The position numbers were made by a program, and so were the translations under genes. A DNA stretch of 64,000 nucleotides. Source: JAAYTD01 sp964472015. GTDB taxonomy: Bacteria > Bacteroidota > Ignavibacteria > Kapaibacteriales > UBA2268. How positions within the stretch are numbered: the stretch's first letter is position 1; every line of letters begins with the position of its first letter. Location of the stretch: the NCBI GenBank assembly GCA_964472015.1, contig CAYYIP010000010.1, positions 1-64,000 on the forward strand, given 5' to 3'. Below, in pieces: positions 30,183-38,988 of this stretch. The notes below the pieces were generated by a model that was not told where the DNA came from, did not search any database, and saw nothing but the letters and a program-made list of their open reading frames with translations.

Positions 30183-32555
30183 ATGAAAAAATATTTCTTA
30201 TATATGCTAAGCATTGCTGTTGTTACTTGTTTATTATTAACTGGACAACAATCTAATGCACAGGTATATAAACAATTCGAAGGTGTTGGCACTTATAGAA
30301 ATGCGCTCCCTTATGATGAATTGGTAGAGGGGAAAACAGAAATATCAGAAGATGATTTTGTATTACCACCAAATAATCAAAAAGATCTTGAATTAAATGA
30401 TGGTTATTATGAATTACCTTTAGGATTTACTTACCGATTTAATGGTATTGATTATACTTCTGTTTGGATATCTATAAATGGATTTATTACTTTTAATCAG
30501 CCGCCTTCACTTGTTGAAGTTGCACGAGATCCAAAAGGATTATTCCGTATAGATAATTCTACTCCTAATAATGTTATTGCTCCTTTCTGGGGTGATCACA
30601 AATATCGTTCTTCAAAAGAAGTTTCTAATGCTGTTCCAAAGAATAAGTATGCAAAAACTTCTATTAATTACAAACCTGGTACTTATGAAATTGAAGATCC
30701 TAAAAATCCAGGAGTTATGATAACTCGTAAAACGATGTTAATTGAATGGGAAAATTTAAATGTTTGTTATGCAGATACTATAAATGATATTCCTGTTGAA
30801 TATCCTGGTAATGTTTCAAGTTTCTTACTTATAATGTATCAAGGTGTTAATGATGCTGATGCAAGACAAGGTAATATTGAATTTAAATATGATTTTTATG
30901 GTCCTATTCCAAGTCAACCTGTTTCTTCTGAAAAGAGCAATGTTTTATATGCTTCAGTAGGTTTTAAAGGTGAAGGATTTGGATTGGGTGATAGAGCTGA
31001 TTTTATTAATGCTTTACATAACGGTCGTTATGGTGGTTCTAATCCGTTACCAGCTATTGCAAAAGATCAACAAACGTCTACTAAATTATGTGAGCTTATG
31101 CCACCATCAGGGAGTAATGATTATTCTATAATTGCTTACTCTTTTTATTCAGTAAACGATGCTAAAGTTTGGGGCGATGGTGATGCTGATATGTCAAAAG
31201 CAGAAGGGGGTAGACATTATACTAAAAGAGAGCAACAAAATTTCTATGTTACTATTAATGATGTAAGAACTATAATGAGATCAGTTGTTACTGGTGATAA
31301 ATTAGATTCTGCTTATGCAGAAGCTGCTTATCATGCAGATGTTCATCATGATGGTAGATATTATTATTTAGTTCACAGAAATGTAAACAATGTTATTAAT
31401 GTTGTAACTGAAGGTTATCAAAGCAGTGATATAAATGGTTATGTTTTTGATGAGGACGGGAATCCAGTTTATTGTACAGATACTTTCTATATAAAGAAGG
31501 CTTTACCTCATGAAGGTGGATTTGGCTTCTTACCTTACTATGGTCAAAATGACAATATTATGCATGTAGAAATTCCTAGCGAAGGAGTAGCTGGTACTGT
31601 TACGATTATTAGTCCTGATAAACCTATAGATGACTATACTTTATTAGTTGCAAAAGTAAGAGATTCGGATATTTATTTTTCAAGAGTTGATTCTGTTTTA
31701 AACAGAAAAGATATGAAAATTTCTTTGAAGAAGAGAGTTAATTGGCGTTCTCAAAATATAGCAGAGGATTTACCTCCTATAATTACTAACTATCGTAAAC
31801 AGTTACTTTGGGAAGCTGATGAAAAAGATGCATCTATTATTTTAAGTTATTTAGGTGCAAAAGTTCCTTTCTTACCTTGGATACATGATGATGTTATATT
31901 TAACAAGAATAAGATAGGTAATGATATTTTTGCAACAAATATTAATTTTAATAATATTATTAAAACAAAAGATAATACTTATAAAGTTCCAGTTTATGTT
32001 AATGGAATTGTAAAAGGTGCTGTTTCTTCAAAATTTACATTAAAAGATGTTGATATCATTAATGTTGAATCTGCTAATGCTGATATTTTTGTGGATTTCT
32101 CTAATAATACAAAAAATATTGTTTTAGTAGGGGAAGGTACTTTCAATGAAAGTGAACCAGTTGCTTATCTTACAATAAATACAGAAAATAGTGAATTAAT
32201 TGCTAATGATGTTAAATTTGATGGTAATAATGTTGCTAATGTTTATAAAAAACTTAACACTAATGTTGAGTTAGAAGGATTTGATGTATTAGCTCAAAAT
32301 ATACCTAATCCTGTTACTAACTTTACTACATTTACTGTTAATCTTGACGAAGATGGTGATTATACTTTAGTTATTACTGATATACTTGGGAACTTAGTAA
32401 GAACAATAACAAATGGTAATATCAAAGCTGGTACTTCTACTTTTAATTGGGATTGTACTAATGAAAACGGTATAACAGTTCCTAATGGTACTTATTTTTA
32501 TCGTTTAATTGGAAATGGAAGTATTCTTACTAAGAGATTAGTTCTTTCTAAATAG
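30183..32555 (+). CDS. T9SS-sorted exported protein with cohesin- and dockerin-like segments
   Basis: A 790-residue protein with a signal peptide (MKKYFLYML..., cleaved near SNAQ). The N-terminal region contains LPLGFTYRFNGIDYTSVWISINGFITF, a beta-sandwich pattern common in Bacteroidota surface proteins. Around 356-394, VTINDVRTIMRSVVTGD and YHADVHHDGR resemble a degenerate dockerin. About 600-685 is cohesin-like. The C-terminus (about 700-790) is a FlgD-like/T9SS sorting domain with IPNPVTNFTTF and a final TKRLVLSK. An in-frame ATG at 30168 exists, but the GGAG that follows it is well placed as Shine-Dalgarno for 30183, so the later start is preferred. Function unknown. Confidence 0.8.
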   Translation: MKKYFLYMLSIAVVTCLLLTGQQSNAQVYKQFEGVGTYRNALPYDELVEGKTEISEDDFVLPPNNQKDLELNDGYYELPLGFTYRFNGIDYTSVWISINGFITFNQPPSLVEVARDPKGLFRIDNSTPNNVIAPFWGDHKYRSSKEVSNAVPKNKYAKTSINYKPGTYEIEDPKNPGVMITRKTMLIEWENLNVCYADTINDIPVEYPGNVSSFLLIMYQGVNDADARQGNIEFKYDFYGPIPSQPVSSEKSNVLYASVGFKGEGFGLGDRADFINALHNGRYGGSNPLPAIAKDQQTSTKLCELMPPSGSNDYSIIAYSFYSVNDAKVWGDGDADMSKAEGGRHYTKREQQNFYVTINDVRTIMRSVVTGDKLDSAYAEAAYHADVHHDGRYYYLVHRNVNNVINVVTEGYQSSDINGYVFDEDGNPVYCTDTFYIKKALPHEGGFGFLPYYGQNDNIMHVEIPSEGVAGTVTIISPDKPIDDYTLLVAKVRDSDIYFSRVDSVLNRKDMKISLKKRVNWRSQNIAEDLPPIITNYRKQLLWEADEKDASIILSYLGAKVPFLPWIHDDVIFNKNKIGNDIFATNINFNNIIKTKDNTYKVPVYVNGIVKGAVSSKFTLKDVDIINVESANADIFVDFSNNTKNIVLVGEGTFNESEPVAYLTINTENSELIANDVKFDGNNVANVYKKLNTNVELEGFDVLAQNIPNPVTNFTTFTVNLDEDGDYTLVITDILGNLVRTITNGNIKAGTSTFNWDCTNENGITVPNGTYFYRLIGNGSILTKRLVLSK

Positions 32556-32568
32556 AGTATTAAAATAT

Positions 32569-32640
32569 AATTTTTTATATGATAAAAAATTTTATTTCAA
32601 CCGTGATAGTTTGGCTACTACTTTTATGGAGTAGTAGCCA
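32569..32640 (+). promoter_or_regulatory. Two hairpins around the start codon of the 415-residue cargo gene
   Basis: AATTTTTTAT (32569-32578) and ATAAAAAATT (32582-32591) form a perfect inverted repeat with the ATG start alone in the loop. A second, more G/C-rich perfect repeat, TGGCTACTAC (32612-32621) and GTAGTAGCCA (32631-32640), lies inside codons 12-21. No T-tract follows, so translational control is more likely than termination. A regulatory role is inferred. Confidence 0.4.
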
Positions 32641-33826
32641 GATAATGGTTGCTAATAATAATATTATAGTTCCTAAATTAATACTTAATAAAACGGAGAT
32701 AGATTATTGTAGTGCATCACCAAAAGCAAAAGAATTTGTTATTTCTTTATATATAGGTGATGATATAAAGCCCTCTGATTCTTTATTATATGTTAATGTT
32801 GCTTTTGCTTATAATAAGAATAAAGTAATTATTGATATGCCGTTATTAATGGGAACAATATCGGAACAATTTAGTTCACATTGTACATCAATTTGGGATG
32901 AGTTTGATTATACATATAATTATTATAATTTTCAAGCATATAATATCTTAAAACCTGTATATGGAGAGGAGGCTTTACCACTTATAAGTTTTAAAGGACG
33001 GTATGTAACTGCTGATACTATTGATGAAACAGATTTTAGTATTGCAGTTTTAGAATTTGCAGAAGAGTTTAAACGTGAATATGTTGTTGGAAATGAAGAT
33101 ACTATAAAATTATATTCACGACCGGTTGAAAAAGAAGATAGAATAATTTCTATAAAAGCTGAAAAAGATACTTTTTTATTTGACGGGAGCATTAATAAAG
33201 AAGATACAGTCTTAGTAAATTATAGTTTAGATATTTCTGAACTAAAACATTTTGAAAATTTTGAATTAGAATTTAGAATTGATAGTTTAGCAGAGGAATT
33301 TGAAATATTTGATTTTGAAATAAATGATAATTTTAGTTATGAGTTAATTGAAAAAGAAAAAACAAAACTTATTTTTAATATAAAAAAACAAGATTTAATT
33401 GATAATTTAACAGAGTATTTTTGCAAATTATTGATAAAAAATTTAAATAATAAAAATAAAGAAGATACTATTAGAACTGTTTTATATTCCAATATAAAAA
33501 ATATAAATAAAAGTTCTTGTTCTATGTTTACTAAATTAGATACTATATTTCTTGTTAGTAATAAAATAAAAGATGGTAGTATTAGTATTATAGATAATAA
33601 TATTGAATTTGAATATAATGAATTAAATTACAAATTATTAATAAATTTATGTAATTTAAGTGATATATATATATATGATGTTTATGGACATCAAATGCAA
33701 ATAAATCCTAGAATTTTAAATCAGGGAATTGAAATTGATTTAAGTAATTTATGTTCAGGTATTTATTTTGTAGAATTAAAAAGTTTAGATAATAAAATTT
33801 ATCGAAAAAAATTGACAATTAATTAG
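32579..33826 (+). CDS. Exported protein with T9SS C-terminal sorting domain
   Basis: A 415-residue protein with a signal peptide (about 1-25, hydrophobic core VIVWLLLLWSSSQIMV). The mature part is predicted beta-rich and matches no family I recognise. About residues 335-415 form a short T9SS type A sorting domain (SDIYIYDVYGHQMQ..., LCSGIYFVELKSLDNKIYRKKLTIN by its key residues). It lies 23 nt after the previous cargo gene and 32 nt before the next, so the three are probably one transcript. It is more A/T-rich than its neighbours and has no Shine-Dalgarno, suggesting lower translation. Confidence 0.75.
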   Translation: MIKNFISTVIVWLLLLWSSSQIMVANNNIIVPKLILNKTEIDYCSASPKAKEFVISLYIGDDIKPSDSLLYVNVAFAYNKNKVIIDMPLLMGTISEQFSSHCTSIWDEFDYTYNYYNFQAYNILKPVYGEEALPLISFKGRYVTADTIDETDFSIAVLEFAEEFKREYVVGNEDTIKLYSRPVEKEDRIISIKAEKDTFLFDGSINKEDTVLVNYSLDISELKHFENFELEFRIDSLAEEFEIFDFEINDNFSYELIEKEKTKLIFNIKKQDLIDNLTEYFCKLLIKNLNNKNKEDTIRTVLYSNIKNINKSSCSMFTKLDTIFLVSNKIKDGSISIIDNNIEFEYNELNYKLLINLCNLSDIYIYDVYGHQMQINPRILNQGIEIDLSNLCSGIYFVELKSLDNKIYRKKLTIN

Positions 33827-33858
33827 TTTAACAATAATAAAAAATTTTGGAGGTCTTA

Positions 33859-36800
33859 ATGACTAAACTCTTATTAAATCGCAGTAAGCGAATAATAATC
33901 TTAATGGCTCTAGTAATAGGCTTAGGATGGTTCAATAATGGTAGTTTGTTGGCCCAACAAGGCAATGACAAAAAACCACTCTTGCCAGTACTTAGTCTTG
34001 GAGTTGATGATCCAGAAGCAAAGGTTCGTAGCGAAAATGCTTGGTATCCAGATAATAGAATTTGGGTAGTACCTTCTACGAAAGCAGATGCTAAAGAAGT
34101 TATAATTCCTGTTTTTATTAATAACAGATGGTATACTCATCCAGAGTTTGCAGAAAGTTATACAACGCAACCTATTTCTTCTTTTTCTTTTAGACTTTAT
34201 TATAATGATAAAGTCCTAGAATTTTTAGGGTTACAAACTCAACATCCTTATACTGCAGATGAAGCTTTGGGACTTGGTATAACTAAGTTTGATAGAGGTG
34301 TAGATTTAAATGATTATACGAATCCTTTAGCAGAGCATTTTAATTTAACTGCAAGTGATAACACAGTAACAGATTATACTAGATTTTTTGATAAGTATGC
34401 TGATACGGCAGATACGAAAGGTAGAGCTGTAACTATTACTGGTGTTGCATTTAATGATAATACATTAGATACCACAGGGCTTAATGGTTATTTAGTTCTT
34501 TTATATGTAAAATTTAGAGTAAAAGGTGAAGTTGGTTCTCTTACACCAGAACAACAATCTTGTTATTTATATTTTGATCCTACTTATATTTTATATAATG
34601 GGGTTAATATAACTAATGATATACCTGGGAAACTTGTAGAAAGATATTCTATTCCAGCTCATGCAAATATTACAGGATATTTACAAGAAAGAAGTGCTAA
34701 TTTCCAATATTGGGATGAAGTAAAATATAATCAATATTATGGTACAGCAGGTTTCTTAAAATCTGATATAGCAGGTAGCTTAGTTGGTTTACCAAGTTCA
34801 ACATTTACTAATATTAATTTAGATAAATATGATAATGAACCTTATCTACCTGGTTCTATATTATTAAAAGTTATGAATGATAGACCTGAATTTGAATTTA
34901 TAGTAGAAAATACTTCAAGTGCACTAGCTGTTCAAGATCAAATATATAGAGATACAGCGGATCGTTCTACTTGGATTTTATCAGATCCTATTACTACTGA
35001 TTATCCAATGACTAATAATCCTAGTGCATTTGTTGGCAAGAGATTTGTTGATATTGGATTAAGTTCTGATGGTTATGCTATGAAAGATATAATAATTGAA
35101 TCAGACCAAGAATGGTTACAATTTAGAACAGAAACAGTTCAAGGTTCATCAGATTATAAAAATAAGATTATAGATAAAACTAGAAGAGGTTATATTGATT
35201 ACATAGATGCTATTGTTGGTAAAACAACAGAAAGTCCTTTTACGACAGATCCTGATAGACAATATACTCCTGATAAGAAAGTAAGGTTAGCTATTTATTG
35301 TGAAGTAGAGTCTATTATTGGTAAACATGGTATTTATACTGGTTATATTACATTACGTTCTAGAGATGATAAATTTAGACCTACAAGAATAAAAGTAACA
35401 TTTATTTATTTTGCTAATCCTATTGAAAATAATTCTACAGTTGGGTCGCCTAATCCAAAAAATGCACATCCTTATGGTATTCATTTAACACTTACTCCAA
35501 AGAACGGAGTTGATGTTTCTAATTCAGCTCATTTAATTATGGGTAGTGCATATCGTGCAACTGATTATGTAGATACTTTATATGGTGAATTTGCTTATAA
35601 AACTCCTTTAGGAATTGGTAGAGATTCTAAAAAAATATTTGATGCAAGATTTTTCTTAGATTCAATTGTTTATCCAAGACCAACTAATAAGGAGCTTGTA
35701 TCTCAGTGGCTTGATTTAGTTAAAAATGGTTTCGGTGATTTTGCTCAATCAGAGGAAAATCCACGTTCTGTATCTCGTGATATTAGAAATCTTGATGATA
35801 CTGTTCAATCTCATATATATACTATTAAGTTTAAGTGGGATGCAGCGCAATTACCCGAAGATTATTTCCCTGTTGTTTTAAAATGGACTACTAATGAATT
35901 CCCAGAAAATACTGCTGCTTTTTTACATACTGTAATAAATGGTGCAGATCATTATATTGATATGCGTAATGAAGGTACACCTATAGGGAACAATAATTTT
36001 ACTTATACTTTCTATGATAAGAGTGTAACTGAATTTTCTATTGAATATACAATTGGTATTGAAACGGTTGAAGATTTAGTTGATAACTTTGGTAATGCTA
36101 TGATTAAAGCTAATGGATGGAATTTCTTATCTCTTCCACTAAAACCAATTAGTAGTTATTATAGTTATATATTTAAGAATGCTTTAAATATTCCTTTTGA
36201 GTTCTCGCTTAATAACTGGCAACAACCTGCTGATGGTAAATTAAGACCAGGTGTTGGATACTTTATTAAATATGGTACTGCTATTGATAAGAAATTCGCT
36301 GGTACTTATTTCTTCAAAATTGATAAAAATAATTATCCGGTTAAATTATATACTGGTGATGAAGGTAGTTATGGAGATGCGGGCGGTTGGAATGCTATTG
36401 GTGGCTTGTCTGTTCGTTATCCCGTATATGATCCAACTGGTATTGCAGGTATTCAATTAGAAGAAGAATTAATAACTGAAATTCCTGATATGGCTTATAC
36501 TCAAAAACATGGCGTTTGGGCTTATAAAACTCATGGTGGTTATGAGGAAGTTGCTACTTTATATCCTGGAATGGGATATTGGATAAAAGTTGATAAAAAT
36601 TGTTATTTAAAATTAGATGCATCAAAAGCAAAATCTGTTATTGATGTAGAACCAGCAATGCCTAATAAAACTGTTAGTTTTGATAAGATATCTATTGCTG
36701 ATAATGCACAACATAATACTGCTATTTATGCAACTATGAAATATGCAGATGTTAATTCTTATGAATTACCACCAGTTCCGCCATCAGGATTATTTGATGT

Positions 36801-37293
36801 TCGTTTTGCAGGCAATAGTTATGTAACTAATAAAAAAGAATCTGTTGTTCTTTTACAAGGTGTTTCATATCCTGTTTTAGTTAGTATTGAAAATCCAAGA
36901 GTTGATTATTCTATTGTTGATGTTCAAACAGGCGAAGTTTATGGTAGCATTTCAGCTGGTAATTCAGGGAATGTTATTATAAATAATTGTAAAGCAAATG
37001 CGTTTAAACTTGTTGCTATTGAAAATGAAAACGTAGGTTCTTTTGTGAATGTAGCACAAAATCCAGTTTTATCTTCTACTAACTTATCTTTTGGTATTAA
37101 TGAAAATTCAAATGTTAGAATTTCTGTTTATAACAATTTAGGTAATGAAGTTGCAATTATTGTTGATGGTGACTATTCTGCAGGTGTTTATAATACTTCT
37201 ATGAATTTATCTAGTCTCCCAAGTGGAAACTATATTATTAAGATGGTATCTGCAGGTGAAACTAAAGTTTGTAAGATTAACCTTATTAAATAA
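33859..37293 (+). CDS. Large T9SS-sorted exported protein
   Basis: A 1144-residue protein with a signal peptide (cleavage near NNGSLLAQQ). Residues about 80-260 look cohesin-like (ISSFSFRLYYNDKVLEFLGLQ; VKFRVKGEVGSLTP). Residues about 750-915 hold the GWNFLSLPLKP...LRPGVGYFIKYG module, frequent in T9SS cargo. Residues about 1064-1144 form the sorting domain (VAQNPVLSSTNLSF, SVYNNLGNEVAIIVDGDYSAG, ending KVCKINLIK). GGAGGT (33849-33854) is 4 nt before this ATG. An in-frame TTG at 33847 overlaps the Shine-Dalgarno and is rejected. It is the last gene of the secreted block and is followed by a terminator. Confidence 0.83.
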   Translation: MTKLLLNRSKRIIILMALVIGLGWFNNGSLLAQQGNDKKPLLPVLSLGVDDPEAKVRSENAWYPDNRIWVVPSTKADAKEVIIPVFINNRWYTHPEFAESYTTQPISSFSFRLYYNDKVLEFLGLQTQHPYTADEALGLGITKFDRGVDLNDYTNPLAEHFNLTASDNTVTDYTRFFDKYADTADTKGRAVTITGVAFNDNTLDTTGLNGYLVLLYVKFRVKGEVGSLTPEQQSCYLYFDPTYILYNGVNITNDIPGKLVERYSIPAHANITGYLQERSANFQYWDEVKYNQYYGTAGFLKSDIAGSLVGLPSSTFTNINLDKYDNEPYLPGSILLKVMNDRPEFEFIVENTSSALAVQDQIYRDTADRSTWILSDPITTDYPMTNNPSAFVGKRFVDIGLSSDGYAMKDIIIESDQEWLQFRTETVQGSSDYKNKIIDKTRRGYIDYIDAIVGKTTESPFTTDPDRQYTPDKKVRLAIYCEVESIIGKHGIYTGYITLRSRDDKFRPTRIKVTFIYFANPIENNSTVGSPNPKNAHPYGIHLTLTPKNGVDVSNSAHLIMGSAYRATDYVDTLYGEFAYKTPLGIGRDSKKIFDARFFLDSIVYPRPTNKELVSQWLDLVKNGFGDFAQSEENPRSVSRDIRNLDDTVQSHIYTIKFKWDAAQLPEDYFPVVLKWTTNEFPENTAAFLHTVINGADHYIDMRNEGTPIGNNNFTYTFYDKSVTEFSIEYTIGIETVEDLVDNFGNAMIKANGWNFLSLPLKPISSYYSYIFKNALNIPFEFSLNNWQQPADGKLRPGVGYFIKYGTAIDKKFAGTYFFKIDKNNYPVKLYTGDEGSYGDAGGWNAIGGLSVRYPVYDPTGIAGIQLEEELITEIPDMAYTQKHGVWAYKTHGGYEEVATLYPGMGYWIKVDKNCYLKLDASKAKSVIDVEPAMPNKTVSFDKISIADNAQHNTAIYATMKYADVNSYELPPVPPSGLFDVRFAGNSYVTNKKESVVLLQGVSYPVLVSIENPRVDYSIVDVQTGEVYGSISAGNSGNVIINNCKANAFKLVAIENENVGSFVNVAQNPVLSSTNLSFGINENSNVRISVYNNLGNEVAIIVDGDYSAGVYNTSMNLSSLPSGNYIIKMVSAGETKVCKINLIK

Positions 37294-37321
37294 TTTAAGT
37301 TATTTATAAAATAGTAATTAT

Positions 37322-37354
37322 AAAAAGGAGAGTTCTATACTCTCCTTTTTTTTT
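37322..37354 (+). terminator. Terminator of the T9SS cargo block
   Basis: Arms AAAAAGGAGAGT (37322-37333) and ACTCTCCTTTTT (37339-37350) with loop TCTAT and a continuing T-run to 37354, 29 nt after the stop. Confidence 0.9.
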
Positions 37355-37462
37355 AATATTTAATTATAAATAATAATTATATTAATTAATTTAATAATTG
37401 TTATTATTTATATATTTATTTTTTTATGTGCTATAATTAATAAGTATATATAAAATACAGAT

Positions 37463-37503
37463 AAAAAAAGAGGTATTCATTTTTCAAGAATACCTCTTTT
37501 TTT
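37463..37503 (-). terminator. Terminator of the pnp-phosphohexomutase unit
   Basis: 16-bp perfect arms AAAAAAAGAGGTATTC (37463-37478) and GAATACCTCTTTTTTT (37488-37503), with a 9-nt loop, 22 nt beyond the minus-strand stop at 37525. The symmetric A/T tails allow use in both directions. Confidence 0.88.
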
Positions 37504-37524
37504 AGACTGTTTTTTTATTTTATA

Positions 37525-38955
37525 TTAATCTTTAATTTTTGCTAATTTCATCCCTTCATCAAGTAATTCAATAACACGCCCTATTGAGTCTGCTTCTGCA
37601 TAAAACCTTATCAAAGGTTCTGTGCCGGATGCTCTAATAAGTAACCAACCTTTATCGACGAAAAATTTATATCCGTCTTTTGTTGATATATTTGTTACTA
37701 TATTTTTGCCTATTTTTTCTGGTTTTCGTTCTGCTGCATTTAAAATTGCTTTTTTCTGAGCAGGTGTAACAATAACATCACGTCTTAGATATCTATGTTG
37801 TCCAAAATCTGCCTCTAATTCAGCACATAATTCTTTTAAGGACATTTTACGGTGTACCATTACTTCTAATAATAATAAAGCATTAAATAAACCATCTCGT
37901 TCAGGTATATGTAATATTGTGCCCAATCCTCCTGATTCTTCTCCACCTATTAAAACATGTTTAGTATTCATTAATTCTGCTACATATTTAAATCCAACAG
38001 GCGTTTCTATTAGTTCTATTCCTTTTGCGTTACAATAATCATTAACCATTGAAGTTAAAGAAACAGTTTTTACAACTGTACCTCGTTTTTTCTTATTTTC
38101 ATATAGATATTTTAATAATATCATAAAGATGAAATGGGAATTTATAAATTCACCTGTATTATCTATAACACCAAGTCTATCAGCATCTCCATCAGTTGCT
38201 AATCCTATATCAAATTTTCCATCGATAACTTTATCTTTTAAGATATATAAATTTTCAGGAATTGGTTCAGGATGTCCTAATTCGCCGAAAGAAGGATTTA
38301 TATAATTATGTATTTCTTCTACATTTGGCAATAAAGTTTTTATAGTATTCATTCCTGCACCATACATAGGATCCATTACTATACGAAGATTTGATTCTTT
38401 TATTGCTTCAATATCAATTTTCTTTTTTAAGATTCTTATGTAAGAATCTTTTGGATTAAATAACTTTATTTTTTTTTCTTTTACATAAGTTTCAAAAGAT
38501 TGAACTTTTAGATTACCTAATTTTTTTTTCTTTGAATTTAATATTTCTTTTAGTTCTGCCTCTACCTTCGAAACTTGTTCTGGAGTTGCAGGACCACCAA
38601 AATTTGCTTTTAATTTAAATCCATTATATTCTGGTGGATTATGACTTGCGGTAATAACTATTCCAAGCTCAGCTCCTTTTTGTTTTGTATGGAAAGAAAC
38701 TTGTGGAGTTGAGGAATAATTATCTGTCAAGTGAACTAATATATCTTGACTTGCAAAAGTTATTGCAACTTCTTTTGCGAATTCTTTTGAAAGAAAACGT
38801 GTATCATAACCGATAACGACAGAAGGTGCTTTTGTTGGTTTTAATTGATTCTTTTTTACATAATTTGCTGAAGCTAAAGCTACAAGACCTAAATTTGCAT
38901 ATGTAAAGTCTTTTGCTATAATGCCTCGCCAACCATCTGTTCCAAATTTTATCAT
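37525..38955 (-). CDS. Phosphoglucomutase/phosphomannomutase family protein
   Basis: A 476-residue alpha-D-phosphohexomutase. The active-site phosphoserine is Ser104 in ITASHNPPEYNG, the magnesium loop is ATDGDADRLGVID (about 241-253), the sugar-binding loop GGEESGG is present, and the phosphate-binding loop is RASGTEPLIRFYAEA near the C-terminus. Whether it acts on glucose, mannose or glucosamine phosphates cannot be settled from motifs alone; the GEESGG type favours glucose/mannose enzymes. It lies 33 nt after pnp and is probably co-transcribed with it. AGGA precedes the ATG. Confidence 0.92.
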   Translation of the reverse strand: MIKFGTDGWRGIIAKDFTYANLGLVALASANYVKKNQLKPTKAPSVVIGYDTRFLSKEFAKEVAITFASQDILVHLTDNYSSTPQVSFHTKQKGAELGIVITASHNPPEYNGFKLKANFGGPATPEQVSKVEAELKEILNSKKKKLGNLKVQSFETYVKEKKIKLFNPKDSYIRILKKKIDIEAIKESNLRIVMDPMYGAGMNTIKTLLPNVEEIHNYINPSFGELGHPEPIPENLYILKDKVIDGKFDIGLATDGDADRLGVIDNTGEFINSHFIFMILLKYLYENKKKRGTVVKTVSLTSMVNDYCNAKGIELIETPVGFKYVAELMNTKHVLIGGEESGGLGTILHIPERDGLFNALLLLEVMVHRKMSLKELCAELEADFGQHRYLRRDVIVTPAQKKAILNAAERKPEKIGKNIVTNISTKDGYKFFVDKGWLLIRASGTEPLIRFYAEADSIGRVIELLDEGMKLAKIKD

Positions 38956-38988
38956 GATTAGTCCTACAATATATTACTAAAATAATGC

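Noticed and set aside
33944..33960. Palindrome TTGTTGGCCCAACAA in the signal-peptide region of the 1144-residue cargo gene
   Set aside because: It encodes the common LLAQQ cleavage-site sequence, so the symmetry is explained by codon choice.
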